Shown here: one piece after another, positions 5,598 through 8,329 of the stretch | How positions within the stretch are numbered: position 1 is the stretch's first letter | Layout: the number at the start of each line of letters is the position of its first letter | Assembly: GCA_017454585.1 (NCBI GenBank) | Contig: JAFTCU010000280.1 | Coordinates: 1-8,329 of the forward strand | Direction of reading: 5' to 3' | DNA: 8,329 nt | DNA from: Thermoguttaceae bacterium | Lineage (GTDB): Bacteria; Planctomycetota; Planctomycetia; Pirellulales; Thermoguttaceae | The notes under the pieces: model-generated | Databases searched by the model: none | Told to the model about the DNA's origin: nothing | The model's input: only the letters and a program-made list of their open reading frames with translations | Made by a program: the position numbers and the translations under genes

Positions 5598-5629
5598 ATG
5601 CGGAAAGTTAGAGCCGATTCTTTCCGTAT
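5598..5629 (+). repeat. Tandem structured element, hairpin 2
   Basis: ATGCGGAAAG (5598-5607) pairs with CTTTCCGTAT (5620-5629), ten pairs with one G-U, around a 12-base loop containing AGAGCCGA. It is a direct tandem relative of hairpin 1 at a 40-base period and is followed by GGATTTT. Two stem pairs differ from hairpin 1 on both arms with pairing kept (A-T to C-G and T-A to G-C). This suggests that the dyad, rather than the primary sequence, is conserved. Confidence 0.7.
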
Positions 5630-5675
5630 GGATTTTGGGGCGGTGCCGGAAGCGGCGTTTTGGTTTTTATGTTAA
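5598..5675 (+). CDS. Possible 25-codon leader ORF ending in a TAATG junction
   Basis: ATG 5598 opens a frame for MRKVRADSFRMDFGAVPEAA and five further residues, ending at TAA 5673-5675. GGA (5590-5592) lies five bases upstream as a minimal Shine-Dalgarno. Its stop overlaps ATG 5675, an in-frame internal start of the following DUF89 gene, in the form TAATG, the usual geometry for translational coupling. That would explain why the DUF89 gene lacks a clear ribosome-binding site. Hairpin 2 lies within its 5' part. The peptide is not recognised and the ORF may be fortuitous. Confidence 0.25.
   Translation: MRKVRADSFRMDFGAVPEAAFWFLC
5645..5668 (+). terminator. Short GC hairpin with T-rich tail just before the DUF89 gene
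   Basis: GCCG (5645-5648) and CGGC (5653-5656) enclose GAAG, and three further G-U pairs can extend the stem outward. GTTTTGGTTTTT follows, ending at the ATG. The form is terminator- or attenuator-like, but the stem is short and the T-run is interrupted. Confidence 0.25.
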
Positions 5676-6529
5676 TGCAAAAACTTTGTTTTTCGTGCCT
5701 GTTTCGGCAGGCCGTCGATGCCGCGTGGCTTTTGACCGAAGATCAGTCAAAGCGTGAAGCGATCCTGCGCGGGATGGGGAAGCTCATGGCCGAAACCGGC
5801 TTCGAGCGCACGCCGCCGGAGATCGGACGCGAGATGCACGCCATGATTCGCGAAGTACTTCAGGACCCGGACCCGTACCTGAAAATCAAGCGTGAAATCA
5901 ACGCCATCACGAAATCCATCCTTCCCCAGCTTCGCCAGCGGGTGGAAACTGCCGCCAATCCCCTCGAAACGGCCATCCGGTACGCGATTGCCGGGAATGT
6001 GATCGATTTTGCGACTTTCCAATCGATTTCGGCGGACGAAATCGTAAAAACTGTGGACGAAGCGGCAAATCGGCCGATAAATGGTCTGGATCCTGCCGAT
6101 TTTGAGGCGGAATTGCGGCGTGAGAACGTGCAGACACTCCTTTACGTCTGCGATAATTGCGGGGAGGTCGTTTGGGACGCGCTTCTGGTGGAGCAGCTCC
6201 AGAAGTACGTTTCCGTGACCGTTGCCGTTCGTGGAGGTGCCACGGTGAACGACGCACTCCTCGAGGACGCGGAATTTGCAGGCCTGACGGCGATGTGCCC
6301 GGTCATTACGACGGGCTGCGACGTTCCCGGCGCACCGGATTCGGCGGTTTCGGAGGAGTTCCGGAAGGTTTTCCGCGATTCGGACCTGGTGATCGCGAAA
6401 GGACAGGGGAATTACGAGACGATGCAACCGTCCGTTCGGCCGGTGATTCATCTTTTTATGGTGAAATGTCCGGTGATCCAGAATTTGATTGGGCTTCCGA
6501 AAGGGACGCTCGTTTTCAGAAAAGAATGA
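5669..6529 (+). CDS. DUF89/ARMT1-like metal-dependent phosphatase family protein
   Basis: This is a DUF89-family protein. The family is known as metal-dependent phosphatases proposed to hydrolyse unwanted or damaged phosphometabolites; the substrate here cannot be read from sequence. The 286-residue length fits prokaryotic members. It has an N-terminal Cys-x2-Cys (C7, C10) followed by FRQA, then IAGNVIDF in the helical part. The Rossmann-like core has the metal motif DNCGE (162-166, usually DNAGE), AVRGGATVNDALLEDA with Asn194-Asp195, VITTGCDVPG, KGQGNYE (244-250) and FMVKCPVI (Lys266). Ala-to-Cys at 164 is unusual. ATG 5669 places C7 at the normal distance; ATG 5675 is a close alternative with a TAATG junction to a small upstream ORF. 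Neither has a good Shine-Dalgarno. The gene is more GC-rich than the spacer before it. Neighbours give no functional clue. It ends in TGA. Confidence 0.88.
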   Translation: MLMQKLCFSCLFRQAVDAAWLLTEDQSKREAILRGMGKLMAETGFERTPPEIGREMHAMIREVLQDPDPYLKIKREINAITKSILPQLRQRVETAANPLETAIRYAIAGNVIDFATFQSISADEIVKTVDEAANRPINGLDPADFEAELRRENVQTLLYVCDNCGEVVWDALLVEQLQKYVSVTVAVRGGATVNDALLEDAEFAGLTAMCPVITTGCDVPGAPDSAVSEEFRKVFRDSDLVIAKGQGNYETMQPSVRPVIHLFMVKCPVIQNLIGLPKGTLVFRKE

Positions 6530-6596
6530 TTTCGCTGGAAACACGGTAGGGTTTTAGCCTGTTTTTCATTCTTAACTTTGTATCTTTTTATCCAAA

Positions 6597-7412
6597 ATGA
6601 GAGACTTAGACCGATTTAACAAGCGGAGGCCAGTTAACCGTCTGGAATCCACTCCGGACACGGGAATTCAGATTTCCTGGCTTGGAACTTTTTGCCGTCT
6701 GTTGGTGGTGCTTCTGTTCATCGGCGTTTTTTCATGGGGTGCATGGAAAATCTCCCAGCCCGTTAATATTTGGACTTCACATTCTGAAATTCAAAAGACT
6801 GAAAACGATGTACGTGATATCCACCGTGACGCTGAAAAAGCCCGCAAGGAAATGGAAAGTCCGCGAGCCCTTTCGGTTGAGTCGCTGGTGTATCACGCTC
6901 TGAATGATGGCTACGAGCTTACGGATGAGGAGCGGCTTTACGTGCAAAGTAACTGGGGTAAATTCATTCAGAATTCGAATATTGATGACGATAAAAACCT
7001 TTTGTTTCGCCTGAAAATGCGCCGTGATGAGGACGGAATTATTGAGGACTACCCTTTGGATGAGTGGGTGAAAAAGAACGAAGAACGCAAAAAAATCGCT
7101 GAGGAAAAAGAAAAAGAGAACCAAATGCACCAGGCGATTATGCAGGGGGTACAGGAAGTCGTTCAGAAGGACGAGAAGATCGAGAAAATCCGTGTGAAAG
7201 CCGAAGACGAACAAAAAAGACGCTTGTCCGAAAAGCGTTCCGACCGTGAAATGGTTCAAAATGTGGTCGAGGAAGTCAAGAAAAATATCTATTCCGGGAA
7301 ACCGATCGAGGAAACTCAGATGGAAGAAAACGTTTCGGAAGATGAACCGGAAGAAAATTCTGAGGACGCTGAAGAAGAACAGAAAGAAGAAAACGTTCCT
7401 GAATCCCGATAG
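6597..7412 (+). CDS. Unrecognised single-span membrane protein with coiled-coil and acidic tail
   Basis: I do not recognise this 271-residue protein. Residues 1-28 are a basic N-terminus (KRRP at 9-12), consistent with a cytoplasmic side. Residues about 32-50 form one hydrophobic span, with one Arg near its start, so the rest is probably extracytoplasmic. Residues about 61-88 are charged and helical; 93-145 look globular (LSVESLVYHALNDGYELTDEERLYVQ within it). Residues about 150-236 are very rich in Glu, Lys and Arg with few helix breakers, a likely coiled-coil. The last 33 residues are strongly acidic (EEN, EDE and EEE repeats). Low-complexity composition makes homology calls unsafe. The ATG start has no Shine-Dalgarno but no better start is seen. 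It stops at TAG 7410-7412, with another stop (TAA 7434) eight codons later. Its job is unknown; a scaffold or envelope-tethering role is only a guess. Confidence 0.75.
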   Translation: MRDLDRFNKRRPVNRLESTPDTGIQISWLGTFCRLLVVLLFIGVFSWGAWKISQPVNIWTSHSEIQKTENDVRDIHRDAEKARKEMESPRALSVESLVYHALNDGYELTDEERLYVQSNWGKFIQNSNIDDDKNLLFRLKMRRDEDGIIEDYPLDEWVKKNEERKKIAEEKEKENQMHQAIMQGVQEVVQKDEKIEKIRVKAEDEQKRRLSEKRSDREMVQNVVEEVKKNIYSGKPIEETQMEENVSEDEPEENSEDAEEEQKEENVPESR

Positions 7413-7462
7413 TTTAATAAGGACGTACCGATTTAATTATTTTTCACCGAACAAGAATCCCA

Positions 7463-8275
7463 ATGAGTAATTTTAACGTCGCTTGCCGTCTCACGAATTT
7501 CGCCAAAACCCAGCCAGACCAGATCGCGGTCGTGGAGCCACTTGGATATCAAGCCGGAAAACGCCAATACAAAACCGTGACTTTCAGGGAACTGGATGAA
7601 GACTCCGATCGTATTGCCGCAGGGCTGAAAGCGATTGGCGTCAAAAAAGGGATGCGCCTTGCGTTGCTCGTCAAACCCGGAATTGATTTCGTCTCGTGCG
7701 TGTTTGGCCTTCTGAAATCCGGCGCGGTCATGATTTTGATCGATCCGGGCATGGGAGGCAGAAACCTTTTGCAGTGCCTGGAAGACGCCGATCCTGACGG
7801 ATTCGTGGCCATTTCCAAGGTACAGGCTCTTTGGCGGTTCATGCGTCTGCGCTACCCGAACGCGGAGTACTCGCTGACGGTGGGTCGTCGCTGGTTCTGG
7901 GGCGGACCGACGCTTCAAAAACTCAGGAAACGCCCATACCCGGGGCCGTGCGTTGAGGAAGTGACCGACGACGATCCGGCCGCGATCATCTTCACGACCG
8001 GGAGCACCGGCGCCCCGAAGGGCGTTTTGTACCAGCACCGGACGTTTAACACGCAGGTGGACGAAATCTCCCGCCAGTACGGGATCCAGCCGGGGCAGAC
8101 CGATCTGCCCGGGTTCCCGATGTTCGGGCTCTTTAACTGCGCGATGGGTTCGACCGCGGTCATTCCCGACATGGACGCGAGCCGCCCCGCGGCAGTGGAC
8201 CCGCGAAAGATCCTCGAAGCGGTGCGGGACTGGAACGCAACGCAGTCTTTCGCTTCGCCGGCGGTCTGGAAATAG
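7463..8275 (+). CDS. OleC-like AMP-forming acyl ligase, N-terminal half, interrupted by in-frame TAG
   Basis: This is an ANL-superfamily (acyl-CoA synthetase / AMP-binding) protein resembling OleC and planctomycete 'fatty acid CoA ligase' proteins. OleC acts late in head-to-head hydrocarbon synthesis on beta-hydroxy acids. Visible are the N-terminal YKTVTFRELDEDSDRIAAGL segment, the AMP-binding P-loop TTGSTGAPKG (178-187), and LPGFPMFGLFNCAMGSTAVIPDMD with the SFASPAVW segment typical of this subgroup. Only 270 residues are read before TAG (8273-8275), about half of the usual 550 or so. The ATP-binding and hinge motifs and the C-terminal catalytic Lys are missing. The same frame continues sensibly past the TAG, so this is a nonsense mutation, a sequencing or assembly error, or a read-through codon. 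ATG 7463 follows the previous gene by 50 bases and has no clear Shine-Dalgarno. The link to fatty-acid metabolism matches the fab cluster upstream, but the two are not adjacent. Confidence 0.82.
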   Translation: MSNFNVACRLTNFAKTQPDQIAVVEPLGYQAGKRQYKTVTFRELDEDSDRIAAGLKAIGVKKGMRLALLVKPGIDFVSCVFGLLKSGAVMILIDPGMGGRNLLQCLEDADPDGFVAISKVQALWRFMRLRYPNAEYSLTVGRRWFWGGPTLQKLRKRPYPGPCVEEVTDDDPAAIIFTTGSTGAPKGVLYQHRTFNTQVDEISRQYGIQPGQTDLPGFPMFGLFNCAMGSTAVIPDMDASRPAAVDPRKILEAVRDWNATQSFASPAVWK

Positions 8276-8329
8276 GTCGGGGACTGGTGCCACGCGAACG
8301 GCGAGAAACTCGAAAACGTGAAAATGATC
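8276..8329 (+). pseudogene. Continuation of the ligase frame after the TAG, cut by the window end
   Basis: Directly after the TAG the same frame encodes VGDWCHANGEKLENVKMI, which reads like the segment expected after SPAVW in OleC-type ligases (a Val-Gly pair, a helix, then a Leu-x-x-Val-Lys strand). No frameshift is needed to continue, so one base substitution could restore the gene. The rest lies outside the window. Confidence 0.6.

Noticed and set aside
5558..5629. Guanidine-II (mini-ykkC) type double-hairpin riboswitch
   Set aside because: The tandem-hairpin layout is similar, but that class has ACGR loops, and the loops here are AGGGGCGA and AGAGCCGA in longer apical loops.
5558..5629. 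CRISPR repeats
   Set aside because: There are only two units, each self-complementary over its whole length, with eight bases between them; this does not fit repeat-spacer structure.
5747..6544. 265-codon open frame on the - strand opposite the DUF89 gene
   Set aside because: The + strand carries every DUF89 motif in order; the antisense product is His/Arg-rich and resembles nothing.
7410..8275. Genome-wide reassignment of TAG to an amino acid
   Set aside because: Only one internal TAG is seen, and TAG also ends the preceding gene in a normal position, so the window does not support recoding.

Overview
The window looks like chromosomal DNA from a Planctomycetes-type bacterium (PVC group). 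The main reason is a pair of adjacent DUF1559 'type II pseudopilin-like' genes with the prepilin-like start MKKAFTLVELLVVIAIIG and the C-terminal H-X9-DG motif, a family greatly expanded in planctomycetes. A plant/cyanobacteria-like FabD signature and an OleC-like acyl ligase fit this. The taxon is an inference; there is no rRNA or other marker here.

Positions 1-3274 hold a type II fatty-acid synthesis cluster, all on the + strand: fabD (5' end cut by the window edge), fabG, acpP and fabF. Together they load malonate onto acyl carrier protein (FabD), carry the chain (AcpP), condense (FabF) and reduce the ketone (FabG). The spacers are not empty. A dyad-rich stretch precedes acpP, and a clear rho-independent terminator lies between acpP and fabF. 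The terminator probably lets acpP be made in excess over fabF. A promoter-like pair of hexamers overlaps it.

Positions 3275-5423 hold the two DUF1559 paralogues. They share a 5' cassette (upstream tract, -35 element, RBS and first 43 codons) and then diverge strongly. Copy 2 has a good sigma-70-type promoter. Copy 1 lacks exactly 41 bases that contain the -10 box, and the gap is bounded by TTTT repeats.

Positions 5424-5668 are non-coding or nearly so. They hold two tandem, related hairpins 40 bases apart, with compensatory stem changes and a conserved loop, followed by a possible 25-codon leader ORF that ends in a TAATG junction with the next gene. This is the least explained structure in the window.

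Positions 5669-8329 hold a DUF89/ARMT1-like metal-dependent phosphatase, an unrecognised single-span membrane protein with a charged coiled-coil and acidic tail, and the N-terminal half of an OleC-like AMP-forming acyl ligase. The ligase reading frame is broken by an in-frame TAG, after which the same frame continues plausibly to the window end. All genes are on the + strand. No tRNA, rRNA, CRISPR array or insertion sequence was seen.
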